From Kushneria phosphatilytica (GTDB lineage: Bacteria; Pseudomonadota; Gammaproteobacteria; Pseudomonadales; Halomonadaceae): a stretch of 64,000 nt of DNA. The notes below the pieces were generated by a model. The model had not been told where the DNA came from and made no database searches. It saw nothing but the letters and a program-made list of their open reading frames with translations. The DNA lies in contig NZ_CP043420.1 in the NCBI RefSeq assembly GCF_008247605.1, positions 372,001 to 436,000 of the forward strand, written 5' to 3'. The position numbers and the translations under genes were made by a program. Shown here one piece after another: positions 24,385-33,071 of the stretch (positions are counted from its first letter, which is position 1; each line of letters starts with the position of its first letter).

Positions 24385-24903
24385 ATGTCTCTTGCCGGTC
24401 TTTTCAGTCTGCTGGACAAGCTGATCAAGCTCGCCATTGCCATTGCACTGGTGCTGATGGTCGGTTTTGTGTTTACCAATGTCGTACTGCGCTACGCCTT
24501 TGACAGTGGGCTGACCTGGTCCAGTGAAGTTGCTCGGTATCTGTTTGTCTGGGTGGTCTTTCTGGGCTCGATCCTGGCAGTGGCCGATCATAGTCATCTG
24601 GGTGTGGATATTCTGGTCAGCCGGGTGCCGCTCTGGCTGCAGAAAGTACTGTTTGTCCTGTCGGTTATTCTGATTACCGGTGTCATGACCCTGGTGGTGC
24701 GAGGGCTTCTGATGCTCATCGAGCTGAATGTCGGCATTACCGGTCCGGCCACCGAACTGCCCATCAACAACTATTACTACGCCGGTATGGTATCGGCCGT
24801 GCTCATGTCACTGGTGCTGATCTTCCAGGCCGTCAGCTTCGCGCTGACCGGGCGTCACGGGCCTCAGTGGAGCCAGCCTCGGGATGGGAGCGCTGAACCA
24901 TGA
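24385..24903 (+). CDS. TRAP transporter small permease (DctQ family)
   Basis: 172 residues from ATG at 24385, which has GGAG seven bases upstream; an in-frame ATG at 24373 is possible. Four membrane segments are visible, with the DctQ signature LTWSSEVARYLFVWVVFLGS and the following VADHSHLGVDI. The stop overlaps the DctM start by four bases. With the large permease it forms the Na+-driven membrane complex that receives ligand from the binding protein. Confidence 0.9.
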   Translation: MSLAGLFSLLDKLIKLAIAIALVLMVGFVFTNVVLRYAFDSGLTWSSEVARYLFVWVVFLGSILAVADHSHLGVDILVSRVPLWLQKVLFVLSVILITGVMTLVVRGLLMLIELNVGITGPATELPINNYYYAGMVSAVLMSLVLIFQAVSFALTGRHGPQWSQPRDGSAEP

Positions 24904-26180
24904 TGGTTGTTATCTTCCTGGCCGTGCTGTTCTCACTGATGCTGATCGGCATGCCGATCGCTTTTGCGATGCTCTGCTCGGCCGTGGTGATGATGTGGTC
25001 GCAGGACATGTTCAATGTTACGACCCTGGCCGAACACTTCATTACCGGCGCCAACAGCTTTGCCCTGATGGCCATTCCCTTTTTTATCCTCACCGGTGAA
25101 ATCATGAACGCCGGGGGCATTTCGAAACGCATTGTCGAGTTTGCCTCCTCGCTGGTCGGGCATGTGAAGGGTGGCCTGGGGTATGTCGCCATTATTGCCG
25201 GCGTCATTTTCGCCGGGCTCTCCGGCTCGGCCGTGGCCGATACGGCCGCACTGGGATCGATTCTGATTCCCATGATGGTGGCCCAGGGGTATGAAAAGCG
25301 GCGTTCGACAGGGCTGGTCGCTTCGGTAGGGATTGTCGGCACCGTTTTCCCGCCCAGCATCCCGCTGATTCTCTATGGGGTGGTAGGTGGCGTGTCGATT
25401 ACGGGATTGTTCATGGGCGGCATTGTCCCCGGTATCCTGATGGCCATCGGCATGACCATTACCTGGTGGTTCGTGGCACGCCGGGCGGATACCCAACAGC
25501 TGGAAAAGGCCGACTGGTCACAGCGCCGTCGCGCTTTTCGACGCGCCTTCTGGGCACTGATGCTGCCACTGATCATTATCATCGGCCTGCGTGGCGGGGT
25601 GTTTACGCCTACTGAAGCCGGCGTAGTGGCGGCGGTTTATGCCTTCGTGATCAGCCTGTGTCACCGTGAGCTGAAAATGACCCAGCTGTTCGAGGTGCTG
25701 GCCGGTACGGCAAAGACCACGGCCATCGTCATGCTGATTGCCTCGGCGGCGATCGTGACAGCTTATGCCATTACCGTGGCTCAGGTGCCGGCACAGATTG
25801 CAGCGGGCCTGACCAGCATTACCGACAGCCCCACGCTGATGATGCTGATCATCATGGTAATTCTGCTGCTGTTCGGCTGTGTCATGGACATGACCCCGGC
25901 CGTGCTGATCTTTGCGCCGGTGCTGATCCCTGTGGTTCAGCAGCTGGGGATCGACCCCATCTATTTCGGGGTGGTCATGATCATCAATCTGTCGATCGGT
26001 CTGATTACACCTCCCGTGGGCACCGTACTGTATGTCGGTTGCAGCATCAGCCGGATCAGCATTATCGATATTACGCGCGGTATCTGGCCGATGCTGGTGA
26101 TGTATGTCGCCATTCTGTTCGCCCTGATCCTGTTTCCCTCGATTGTCACGGTGCCGCTGAGTATTCTGCACGGTGGCTGA
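24900..26180 (+). CDS. TRAP transporter large permease (DctM family)
   Basis: 426 residues with about twelve membrane segments. DctM hallmarks are present: ALMAIPFFILTGEIMNAGGIS, FAGLSGSAVADTAALGSILIP, GTVFPPSIPLILYGVVGG and LIMVILLLFGCVMDMTPAVLI. It is the transport channel of the tripartite system. ATGA overlap with dctQ gives translational coupling, and the dehydrogenase gene starts 14 bases after its stop, so uptake and oxidation are likely co-expressed. Confidence 0.95.
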   Translation: MMVVIFLAVLFSLMLIGMPIAFAMLCSAVVMMWSQDMFNVTTLAEHFITGANSFALMAIPFFILTGEIMNAGGISKRIVEFASSLVGHVKGGLGYVAIIAGVIFAGLSGSAVADTAALGSILIPMMVAQGYEKRRSTGLVASVGIVGTVFPPSIPLILYGVVGGVSITGLFMGGIVPGILMAIGMTITWWFVARRADTQQLEKADWSQRRRAFRRAFWALMLPLIIIIGLRGGVFTPTEAGVVAAVYAFVISLCHRELKMTQLFEVLAGTAKTTAIVMLIASAAIVTAYAITVAQVPAQIAAGLTSITDSPTLMMLIIMVILLLFGCVMDMTPAVLIFAPVLIPVVQQLGIDPIYFGVVMIINLSIGLITPPVGTVLYVGCSISRISIIDITRGIWPMLVMYVAILFALILFPSIVTVPLSILHGG

Positions 26181-26194
26181 GTTCTGGAGTTGGC

Positions 26195-27373
26195 ATGAAA
26201 AGATCCCTGTCCCGCTGGCGGCGTTTTGATCAGGCGCGAAGCATTGCAGAGCTGGCTGAAATCGCGCGTCGGCGCCTGCCCAACTTTGTCTACGAATATA
26301 TTCACGGGGGCTCGGATGACGAGGTCACTCTTGCCAATAATCGCGCCGTGTTTGATCGCTATCGGTTCACGCCCAGAACGCTGACCGATGTCAGCCATCG
26401 CGATCTCGGATGTACGCTGTTCGGGCGCCGGGTCGCCATGCCGATCGTGATCGGGCCGACCGGGTTCAATGGCATGGTGACCAAAAACGGCGATACGAAG
26501 CTGGCTCGTGCAGCAGCCGGACGAGGCATCCCCTTTACCCTCAGCAACGTGTCCACGGTGCCACTGGAGGAGATCGCCACTACACCCGGCGGTTGGCAGT
26601 GGATGCAGATCTATTTCTATCGTGACCGGGATTATGTGGAGCAACTGGTCAGCCGCTGTCGCGAATCGGGCTACGACACCATTGTTGTCACCACCGATAG
26701 TGCCATCTACGGCAACCGGGAATGGGATGCCCGCAATTATGCGCGCCCCTTCGTGCTCAACTGGCGCAACAAGCTGCATACACTGAGCCGGCCGCGCTGG
26801 ATCCGGGATGTGCTCTATCCGGAGGGGATCCCGACCTTTAAAAACCTCGGCGATCTGCTGCCGCCCGAGGATGCTTCCGTGAAGGGGGCGGCGGCCGAAA
26901 TCGGCAAGCATCTCATGCCGTCTTTGAGCTGGGAGGACATCCGCTGGCTGCGCGACCGGTGGTCCGGCAACCTGGTCATCAAGGGGATACTATCGGTTGA
27001 AGAGGCGCGTACGGCGGTCGAGTACGGCATCGATGGGATAGTGCTGTCCAACCATGGTGGCCGGCAGCTCGACAGTTCGGTCTCTCCGGTGGAAATCCTG
27101 CGTGAGGTGCGCGAGGCCGTAGGGGATCGGCTGACCCTGCTGCTCGATGGCGGGTTCAGGCGCGGCAGCGATATTCTCAAGGCGCGTTTGCTGGGGGCCG
27201 ATGCCGTGCTGTTGGGGCGCACCACGCTTTACGGGCTGGGCGCCGGCGGTGAGGCCGGGGTTGATCATGCGCTTGGGCTGTTGCAGGGCGAGCTGGATCG
27301 CACGCTCGGGCTGCTGGGATGCAGTACTCTGGATGAGCTGGATGACGCTCTGATGAGATACACCGGGGGGTGA
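26195..27373 (+). CDS. FMN-dependent alpha-hydroxy-acid dehydrogenase (LldD/mandelate dehydrogenase family)
   Basis: 392 residues from ATG at 26195 (CTGGAGTTGGC upstream). Family motifs are present: YEYIHGGSDDEVTL near the start, PIVIGPTGFNGM, LVIKGILSVEEA, the catalytic SNHGGRQLD, and DGGFRRGSDILKARLLGADAVLLGR for FMN phosphate binding. Members oxidise L-lactate, glycolate or mandelate to the 2-oxo acid and feed electrons to the quinone pool or oxygen. An insertion of about 70 residues around the KNLGDLLPPEDAS region may be the membrane-associating loop. The TRAP genes upstream imply an imported 2-hydroxy acid. Confidence 0.9.
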   Translation: MKRSLSRWRRFDQARSIAELAEIARRRLPNFVYEYIHGGSDDEVTLANNRAVFDRYRFTPRTLTDVSHRDLGCTLFGRRVAMPIVIGPTGFNGMVTKNGDTKLARAAAGRGIPFTLSNVSTVPLEEIATTPGGWQWMQIYFYRDRDYVEQLVSRCRESGYDTIVVTTDSAIYGNREWDARNYARPFVLNWRNKLHTLSRPRWIRDVLYPEGIPTFKNLGDLLPPEDASVKGAAAEIGKHLMPSLSWEDIRWLRDRWSGNLVIKGILSVEEARTAVEYGIDGIVLSNHGGRQLDSSVSPVEILREVREAVGDRLTLLLDGGFRRGSDILKARLLGADAVLLGRTTLYGLGAGGEAGVDHALGLLQGELDRTLGLLGCSTLDELDDALMRYTGG

Positions 27374-27470
27374 TCAGCCCCGTGATGGCCATGTTCCAAA
27401 TGGATAGCGGGCCGTTTTGTTATACCTTCGGGGGGCAGGGTAAAGTGGCTCGAAACCAGGCGTTGCGGGG

Positions 27471-28151
27471 ATGACCGGCATGATGAACCGATCTCGGGAG
27501 AGATCTTCAAGCGATCACGCTTATATCGAAATTCGTGACAAGATCATTACGACGGTCCTGAAACCCGGCGAAAGGATCTCCGAAAAGGCGCTGTCCGAAG
27601 AGTTCGGTATCAGTCGCACGCCGATTCGCGAAGCCCTGATGAGATTGCGCTACGACGGTTTCGTGGACATCTTCGCCCAGCGCGGAACCTACGTAACGCC
27701 TATTCATCTGGAGGTAGTGCGGGCCGCCCATTACACCCGTTCGGTGCTCGAGTGTGCCCTGGTCAGAGACGCCGCTGCACACTGTAGCGAAAACGATGCT
27801 CGGGAACTTCAGGAGAATCTGGAACAGCAACGGCTGGTCTATCGGCAGAAAAGCCAGTTATACCGGATCGAAGAACTGGATGAAGCCTTGCATCAGAAGA
27901 TAGCCGATATTGCCGGTCGGCCTTCTGTATGGCAGGTCATCTATCACGTTCAGCTGCACATCAATCGGGTCAGAACGCTTTTTCTCAACACGGCCAGAGT
28001 GCCGGCCATCATTGAGGAACATGAGCGAATCATTGGTGCTGTCTCCCGGCATGATGTTGCTGCCGCAGAAGCCGCCATGCAGGCGCATCTGGAATATATG
28101 GAAAACAATATTGAAAGATTGGCGAATGAATATTCGGAATATCTTTCATGA
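27471..28151 (+). CDS. GntR-family regulator (FCD/FadR subfamily)
   Basis: 226 residues. The N-terminal winged helix (YIEIRDKIITTVLKPGERISEKALSEEFGISRTPIREALMRL) is followed by an all-helical FCD effector domain with a likely metal-binding His (YHVQLHINRVR). Regulators of this type govern acid-utilisation genes, so it most likely represses the TRAP/dehydrogenase cluster until the substrate is present. The ATG at 27471 or 27480 may be used. The palindrome ATACTAGTAT upstream of dctP is its best visible target. Confidence 0.9.
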   Translation: MTGMMNRSRERSSSDHAYIEIRDKIITTVLKPGERISEKALSEEFGISRTPIREALMRLRYDGFVDIFAQRGTYVTPIHLEVVRAAHYTRSVLECALVRDAAAHCSENDARELQENLEQQRLVYRQKSQLYRIEELDEALHQKIADIAGRPSVWQVIYHVQLHINRVRTLFLNTARVPAIIEEHERIIGAVSRHDVAAAEAAMQAHLEYMENNIERLANEYSEYLS

Positions 28152-28533
28152 CCCTGGCTGTTGAATTGTCGAAAAAACACCGGTTATGCCTGCCTGTTTT
28201 AGTGTGTTTCGGGGTTCGGTGACCTTGTCTGAATTGTTCAGTGCTGACTCCTGATGCGCCGAGCAGTGGCTGAAAAACCTGCCTGTCCTGACCTCTGCAC
28301 TGCCACACCAATCCTGCCATTGCTTCGTTTCTTCTGCGTTTTCTGTAGATCGTCATTTGGTCTTTTTACCTATTGTCCCGGCTTTATTAAAACCATCCGA
28401 AATGGCTTTGATACTGGTTGACGACGAAGATAAAGCCATTTTACCAGGTCGTTGCTGGTTCGAATTGCTTTCTGAATGAAAAATGTCTGACAGTCTTTTT
28501 TGCGAATCGATATTTTTTCAAATGTCGAGCAAG

Positions 28534-28573
28534 AGAATATTTATTCATGCAGATAATAATGAATAAATATTCT
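28534..28573. promoter_or_regulatory. Paired operator motifs GAATATTTATTC / GAATAAATATTC
   Basis: Two 12-base copies of the same motif in opposite orientation: 28535-28546 and 28561-28572, separated by 14 bases. Each is itself a near-palindrome of arms GAATA and TATTC around two bases. A third copy lies at the ribosome-binding site of the first operon gene. The layout suits a tetrameric SorC-family regulator, here encoded inside the operon. Confidence 0.6.
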
Positions 28574-28713
28574 TTGTTTTTATGGTCTGATTTTTGCTGC
28601 AAGCGACTGATTTTATTGATTTTAATTTAATTAAAAGACCAATGTCTAATGCCATTTATTATCTTTTTAATTGACCGGAATAAACGTTGAGAGCAATCAT
28701 TTTTCCACGCCAA

Positions 28714-28743
28714 TGAAATATTCACTGTGTGAATAAATATTCA
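28714..28743. promoter_or_regulatory. Operator motif TGAATAAATATTCA overlapping the operon 5' end
   Basis: The full 14-base form TGAATAAATATTCA (28730-28743) ends one base before the AGGAGTGGGAG ribosome-binding region of the transketolase gene. A shorter relative, TGAAATATTCA, lies at 28714-28724. Binding here would block transcription or ribosome access. It matches the upstream pair exactly over 12 bases. Confidence 0.62.
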
Positions 28744-28753
28744 GGAGTGGGAG

Positions 28754-29587
28754 ATGGTTGATCGGAAATCCTTACCTCCAGTGGAGGTTGCCCGCCATTG
28801 TCACAGCATGCGCAAGCTGATCATTCAAACGATCGGGACTGCTGGAATGGGCCATATCGGCGGTGACCTGTCGGTGACCGATATTCTGGGCAGCCTCTAT
28901 TTTCATGTGCTGCAGTACGATCCCGAACAGCCGCATCATCCGGAACGTGATCGTTTCATCATGAGCAAGGGTCACTGTGCCGTAGCGCTTTACACCGTGA
29001 TGGCCAGTGCCGGTTATTTTCCCGTTGATGAACTGTCGACCTTTATCCAGCCCCGCTCGCGTCTTAATGGTCATCCCTGCAACGTCAAACTGCCCGGCGT
29101 TGAAACCAGTACCGGCCCATTGGGTCATGGATTACCGGTGGGCGTTGGCGCCGCTATCGGCGCGAAACTTCAGCAAAAGAGCTGGCAGGTATTTGTCGTA
29201 GTGGGTGATGGCGAATTGCAGGAAGGCAGTAATTGGGAAGCGGCCATGACGGCTGCCTACAAGCAACTCGACAACCTGACCCTGATCATCGATCGCAATC
29301 GCATGCAGCAGGGGGATCACACGCAGGATGTCACCTCCATGGAACCGCTGGCCGACCGCTTTACGGCCTTTGGCTGGGAAACGCATGAGGTTGATGGCCA
29401 TGATCATGCCGCACTGATCAACGCCCTGACCGCCCCACGTACCCCCGGAATGCCGCGTTGCCTGGTCGCTCACACCATCAAGGGCAATGGTATTTCCTTC
29501 ATCCGTGACCGCGTTGAGTGGCATCACAAGGTGCCAACGCCGGAACAGATCGAACAGGCCCTTGCCGAGCTGGAGAGCACTCCATGA
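28754..29587 (+). CDS. Transketolase-like N-terminal (TPP-binding) subunit
   Basis: 277 residues, only the pyrophosphate-binding half of a transketolase. Motifs: GHIGGDLSVTDILGSLYF, SKGHCAVALYTVMA, STGPLGHGLPVGVGAAIGAKLQ and the TPP/Mg motif GDGELQEGSNWEA...IDRN. Split transketolases of this type act in sugar and polyol side pathways, for example apulose-4-phosphate transketolase. The stop overlaps the second-subunit start by four bases. As first gene of the operon behind the operator motifs, it sets the pathway: a phosphorylated ketose made by the kinase and dehydrogenases is presumably cleaved here. Confidence 0.92.
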   Translation: MVDRKSLPPVEVARHCHSMRKLIIQTIGTAGMGHIGGDLSVTDILGSLYFHVLQYDPEQPHHPERDRFIMSKGHCAVALYTVMASAGYFPVDELSTFIQPRSRLNGHPCNVKLPGVETSTGPLGHGLPVGVGAAIGAKLQQKSWQVFVVVGDGELQEGSNWEAAMTAAYKQLDNLTLIIDRNRMQQGDHTQDVTSMEPLADRFTAFGWETHEVDGHDHAALINALTAPRTPGMPRCLVAHTIKGNGISFIRDRVEWHHKVPTPEQIEQALAELESTP

Positions 29588-30534
29588 GTACCGCTACCGA
29601 GAACCAGGTCATGCTTCACGATTGCCGTGATGCCTTCGCTGCCACGCTTGAACAACTGGCCCGAGCCGATGAACGCATCGTCACCGTTGCCAATGATTCG
29701 GTGGGCTCCAGCAAGCTGGGTTCCTTTCGCAAGCAGTGGCCCGAGCGGCTGGTCAATGTAGGTATTGCCGAACAGTCCCTGGTCGGTGTCGGCGCAGGTC
29801 TGGCCAACTCGGGTCTGATTCCGTTCGTCTGTGCGGCGTCCTGCTTTCTTACCGGCCGCGCCCTGGAGCAGATCAAGGCCGATATCGCCTACTCACAGGC
29901 CAACGTCAAACTCTGCGGCATCAGCAGCGGCGTGGCCTACGGGCAGCTGGGGCCCACTCACCACTCCATCGAAGACCTGGCATGGACCCGCGTTCTCGAT
30001 GGGCTGGAAATATTTGTCCCGGTCGATGATGTCGAGACCGCTCAGGTCATTCGCTACGTCGCTGACAGCGATCGCCCCGCCTTTGTTCGTCTGAGTCGAA
30101 TGGGCGTACCCACGCTGATGAGCGAGGACTACCAGTTCAGGCCGGGCCAGGCACCGGTGTTGCGTCAGGGGAACGACATCACCCTGATCGGATGTGGTGT
30201 CACTGTCTGTCGGGCATTGGAGGCCGCCGAGCAGCTGGCGCAGTCAGGCATTGAGGCGCGCGTGATCAGTTGCACGAGCATTGCGCCACTGGATCGCAAC
30301 ACCCTGCTAAGCGCGGCGCGCGAGACCGGCCATCTGCTGACCCTCGAGGAGCACAGTGTCCGTGGCGGTATGGGCAGTGCGGTGGCCGAGCTGGTAGCGC
30401 AGGAAGCGCCCTGTCGCATGAAACTGCTGGGCTTCGAGTCATTTGCTCCGACCGGTGCTGCCGGCTGGTTGCTGGATGATGCCGGCATGTCGGTTGAGGG
30501 CATCGTAACGTCAGCCCATGCGCTGCTGAAGTAA
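29584..30534 (+). CDS. Transketolase-like C-terminal subunit
   Basis: 316 residues from ATG at 29584 (ATGA overlap). It carries the pyrimidine-binding domain with the catalytic Glu in NVGIAEQSLVGVGAGLANSG, followed by KLCGISSGVAYGQLGPTHHSIED and a C-terminal transketolase domain (EARVISCTSIAPLDRNTL). It pairs with the subunit upstream to form a working heteromeric enzyme. The kinase gene begins 12 bases later. Confidence 0.93.
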   Translation: MSTATENQVMLHDCRDAFAATLEQLARADERIVTVANDSVGSSKLGSFRKQWPERLVNVGIAEQSLVGVGAGLANSGLIPFVCAASCFLTGRALEQIKADIAYSQANVKLCGISSGVAYGQLGPTHHSIEDLAWTRVLDGLEIFVPVDDVETAQVIRYVADSDRPAFVRLSRMGVPTLMSEDYQFRPGQAPVLRQGNDITLIGCGVTVCRALEAAEQLAQSGIEARVISCTSIAPLDRNTLLSAARETGHLLTLEEHSVRGGMGSAVAELVAQEAPCRMKLLGFESFAPTGAAGWLLDDAGMSVEGIVTSAHALLK

Positions 30535-30545
30535 GGAGCTTCGGT

Positions 30546-32057
30546 ATGGCTACGTCTGCAATTCTGGCCATTGATCAGGGCACCACCAATTCCAAGGCGC
30601 TACTGCTGGATATGGCAGGCAGACCCATTGCCCGCGGACAGTGCGCCATCGAGTGCCACTATCCGCGCAGTGGCTGGGTCGAACAGAGCGGTGAGGCGCT
30701 TTTTCAGAGTGTACTGAGCGCGATCGATCACTGCCTGGACGGGCATGACGATGTCGACATCCTGGCATTGGGCATTTCGTCGCAGCGCGAGTCGGCAATG
30801 GCATGGAGTGCGAGAGATGGACGTCCGCTCGGGCCCTGCATCAGCTGGCAATGTCGCCGGAGCCAGCCACAGTGTGACGCGCTCGAAAAGGCCGGCGTCT
30901 CTTCACGTGTTCGCGAGCTGAGTGGTCTACCGCTCGACCCGCTCTTTTCGGCCGCCAAGTTCCGCTGGCTGCTCGAGCACGTCAGTGATGAGTGTGCTGT
31001 CGCGGATATCCGCCTGGGGACGGTGGACAGCTGGCTGCTGTGGAAACTGACCGGCCATCGCCTTCATCTGACCGATCTGTCGAATGCCTCAAGAACCCAG
31101 CTTTGCGACATTCATCGCGGTAGCTGGTCTGCAGAGCTGACCGAGCTGTTTGGGGTTCCTATCCGGCACCTGCCGGAAATCCGTCACTCGGCGGATGACT
31201 TCGGGACAACCGCCAGCGGTCTCGGCAAGTTGCCGGCGGGTATCCCGATCCTCTCGATGGTGGGGGATTCGCATGCCGCCCTGTTGGCACAGGGGGGCCA
31301 TGACAGCCGGATCGTCAAGGCGACTTACGGGACAGGCTCATCGGTGATGACCACGACCGGAGATCAGCCGGTCGAGGGGCGCGGTCTTGCGACCACTGTC
31401 GCCTGGGAAACGGACCAGGGGCGCGTCTATGCACTTGAAGGCAACGTGACCGTCAGCGCTGCAGTACTGCCGTGGGTGGCGCGATTGCTGGGACTGGAAG
31501 GGTCGGTAGAGCGGCTGGGGGAACTGGCCCGAGCGGCTGACCCACAAGGCAGTGAAATACTGGTGCCGGCCATGGTAGGGCTGGGGGCGCCGCGCTGGGT
31601 GGGTGGACTGAGTGCTCTGATGGATGGTCTGACCTTCAGTACCGGCCCCGCCGAGATTGCCCTGGCGGCCTTCGACTCGATCGTGTTCCAGATCCGTGAT
31701 GTCGTCGATGCCATGCAGGCCGCAGGCCGTGCTCGGGATCTGCCTCCGCTGTCGGCCCTGAAGGCCGATGGGGGGGCCAGTTGTAATGACTGGCTGATGC
31801 AACGTCAGGCAGAGGCACTGGATCTTCATGTTCAGCGGGCCCGCTTTGCCGAGCTCTCGGCACTCGGCGCGGCATTGCTGGCCGGCCATCAGCACGGCTG
31901 CTGGCGCGCCCCTGATGCCTTTGCCGCAGTACTGCCCGAGCATGATGACTTCTCGCCCCGGGATGCCGCTGCCTTCAAGCCTCGCCACGATCAGTGGCTG
32001 CGGGCTGTGGCGCGTACCCTGCACGGCACGCCTGCTGCAGTCGAGGAGGTGTCATGA
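30546..32057 (+). CDS. FGGY-family carbohydrate kinase
   Basis: 503 residues. The N-terminal ATPase/substrate domain has AIDQGTTNSKALLLD and SQRESAMAWSARDGRPLGPCISWQCRR. The C-terminal domain has TYGTGSSVMTTTG and LKADGGASCNDWLMQ. It resembles glycerol and xylulose kinases in length. In this operon it probably phosphorylates a ketose or polyol formed by one of the SDRs to give the transketolase substrate. The stop overlaps the regulator start by four bases (ATGA), giving coupled translation. The exact sugar is not determined. Confidence 0.9.
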   Translation: MATSAILAIDQGTTNSKALLLDMAGRPIARGQCAIECHYPRSGWVEQSGEALFQSVLSAIDHCLDGHDDVDILALGISSQRESAMAWSARDGRPLGPCISWQCRRSQPQCDALEKAGVSSRVRELSGLPLDPLFSAAKFRWLLEHVSDECAVADIRLGTVDSWLLWKLTGHRLHLTDLSNASRTQLCDIHRGSWSAELTELFGVPIRHLPEIRHSADDFGTTASGLGKLPAGIPILSMVGDSHAALLAQGGHDSRIVKATYGTGSSVMTTTGDQPVEGRGLATTVAWETDQGRVYALEGNVTVSAAVLPWVARLLGLEGSVERLGELARAADPQGSEILVPAMVGLGAPRWVGGLSALMDGLTFSTGPAEIALAAFDSIVFQIRDVVDAMQAAGRARDLPPLSALKADGGASCNDWLMQRQAEALDLHVQRARFAELSALGAALLAGHQHGCWRAPDAFAAVLPEHDDFSPRDAAAFKPRHDQWLRAVARTLHGTPAAVEEVS

Positions 32058-33052
32058 GACCGGAGTACGAATTGCGGCTGGCGACGCGTGCCGCTCACCT
32101 GTACTGGGTCGAGAACATGCGTCAGGCCGATATTGCCGCACGTATCAACGTGTCCCAGGCGGGGGTCTCACGGCTGCTCAAGCGCGCTCAGCGCGAGGGC
32201 ATCGTCACTGTATCGATCACGCCCCCGCGCGGTAGCCATCACCAGCTCGAGGCACAGCTTGCGCAGTCACTGGGGCTGGAAGAGGTGATCATCACCGACG
32301 CCCCGGATGATAGTGAAGCCGCCATTATCGCCAGTGTCGGTGATGCGGCAGCGCAGTATCTGGAAGCCACCCTGCAAAGCGGCGACCACATCGGCATCTC
32401 CTCATGGAGTTCGTTTCTGCTGTCGATGTCGGACCAGCTGCGTGAGAGCCGCCAGCTCAGTGCCGAACGGGTCGTCCAACTGATGGGCGGGATGTCCAAT
32501 GGCGGTGTCGAGCATCTTGCCGAGAGCCTGACATTGCAGCTGGCTCGGCAGCTGCATGCGCATCCCGCCTTCATGCATGTCGCCGGCATTGCCAGTTCTG
32601 CTGCGGCCTGTCAGGTCATGTGCGAAGAGCCTTATGTCCGGGACACGATTCAGCTTTTTGACCACCTGACCGTTGCCCTGCTGGGTATCGGCACGCTGGA
32701 GCCCTCCCGCTTCCTGGCCCGCAGCGGCAATACCTTCTCGGATACCGAGCTTGCTGACCTGGCTGCTTCGGGTGCGGTGGGCGATGTCTGTCTGCGCTTT
32801 TTCGATGCCCAAGGCCGACTGGTCGATCATCCCCTCAATCAACGCGTTGTCGCGATCTCCCCCGAGACCCTGCAGCGCGTGCCGCGACTGATCGGGGTGG
32901 CCGGTGGTGCACAGAAGATCGAGGCCATTCGTGCCGCTGCCCTGGGAGGATGGGTTCGGGTGCTGGTGACCGACACCTTCACGGCCGAACGGCTGGCAGC
33001 ACAAACGGTGACGGAGCCCATCGTGCCGTCTGCCACGTCACTTGCCCCCTGA
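32054..33052 (+). CDS. SorC/DeoR-type sugar-responsive regulator
   Basis: 332 residues. The N-terminal HTH (AAHLYWVENMRQADIAARINVSQAGVSRLLKRAQREGIV) is followed by a SorC sugar-phosphate-binding domain (GISSWSSFLLSMSDQL, VALLGIGTLEPS, GDVCLRFFDAQGR, and the C-terminal IGVAGGAQKIEAIRAAALGGWVRVLVTD). SorC regulators such as DeoR, LsrR and EryD sense a phosphorylated intermediate. Its place after the kinase fits that. It is the best candidate to bind the TGAATA-N2-TATTCA sites. The start at 32054 follows GAGGAGGTGTC. Confidence 0.92.
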   Translation: MRPEYELRLATRAAHLYWVENMRQADIAARINVSQAGVSRLLKRAQREGIVTVSITPPRGSHHQLEAQLAQSLGLEEVIITDAPDDSEAAIIASVGDAAAQYLEATLQSGDHIGISSWSSFLLSMSDQLRESRQLSAERVVQLMGGMSNGGVEHLAESLTLQLARQLHAHPAFMHVAGIASSAAACQVMCEEPYVRDTIQLFDHLTVALLGIGTLEPSRFLARSGNTFSDTELADLAASGAVGDVCLRFFDAQGRLVDHPLNQRVVAISPETLQRVPRLIGVAGGAQKIEAIRAAALGGWVRVLVTDTFTAERLAAQTVTEPIVPSATSLAP

Positions 33053-33071
33053 CGCAACAGGAGAAACCAAC

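Larger units (their letters stand above)
28152..28753. other. AT-rich promoter region of the polyol operon
   Basis: About 600 bases with no supported gene between the GntR gene and the split transketolase. The AT-rich half nearest the operon holds the TGAATA-N2-TATTCA motifs recorded separately. Short ORFs here have poor codon usage and no ribosome-binding sites. Confidence 0.6.

Noticed and set aside
28418..28630. 70-codon frame in the AT-rich promoter region
   Set aside because: Biased residue content follows from AT-richness, it crosses the operator motifs, and it lacks a ribosome-binding site.
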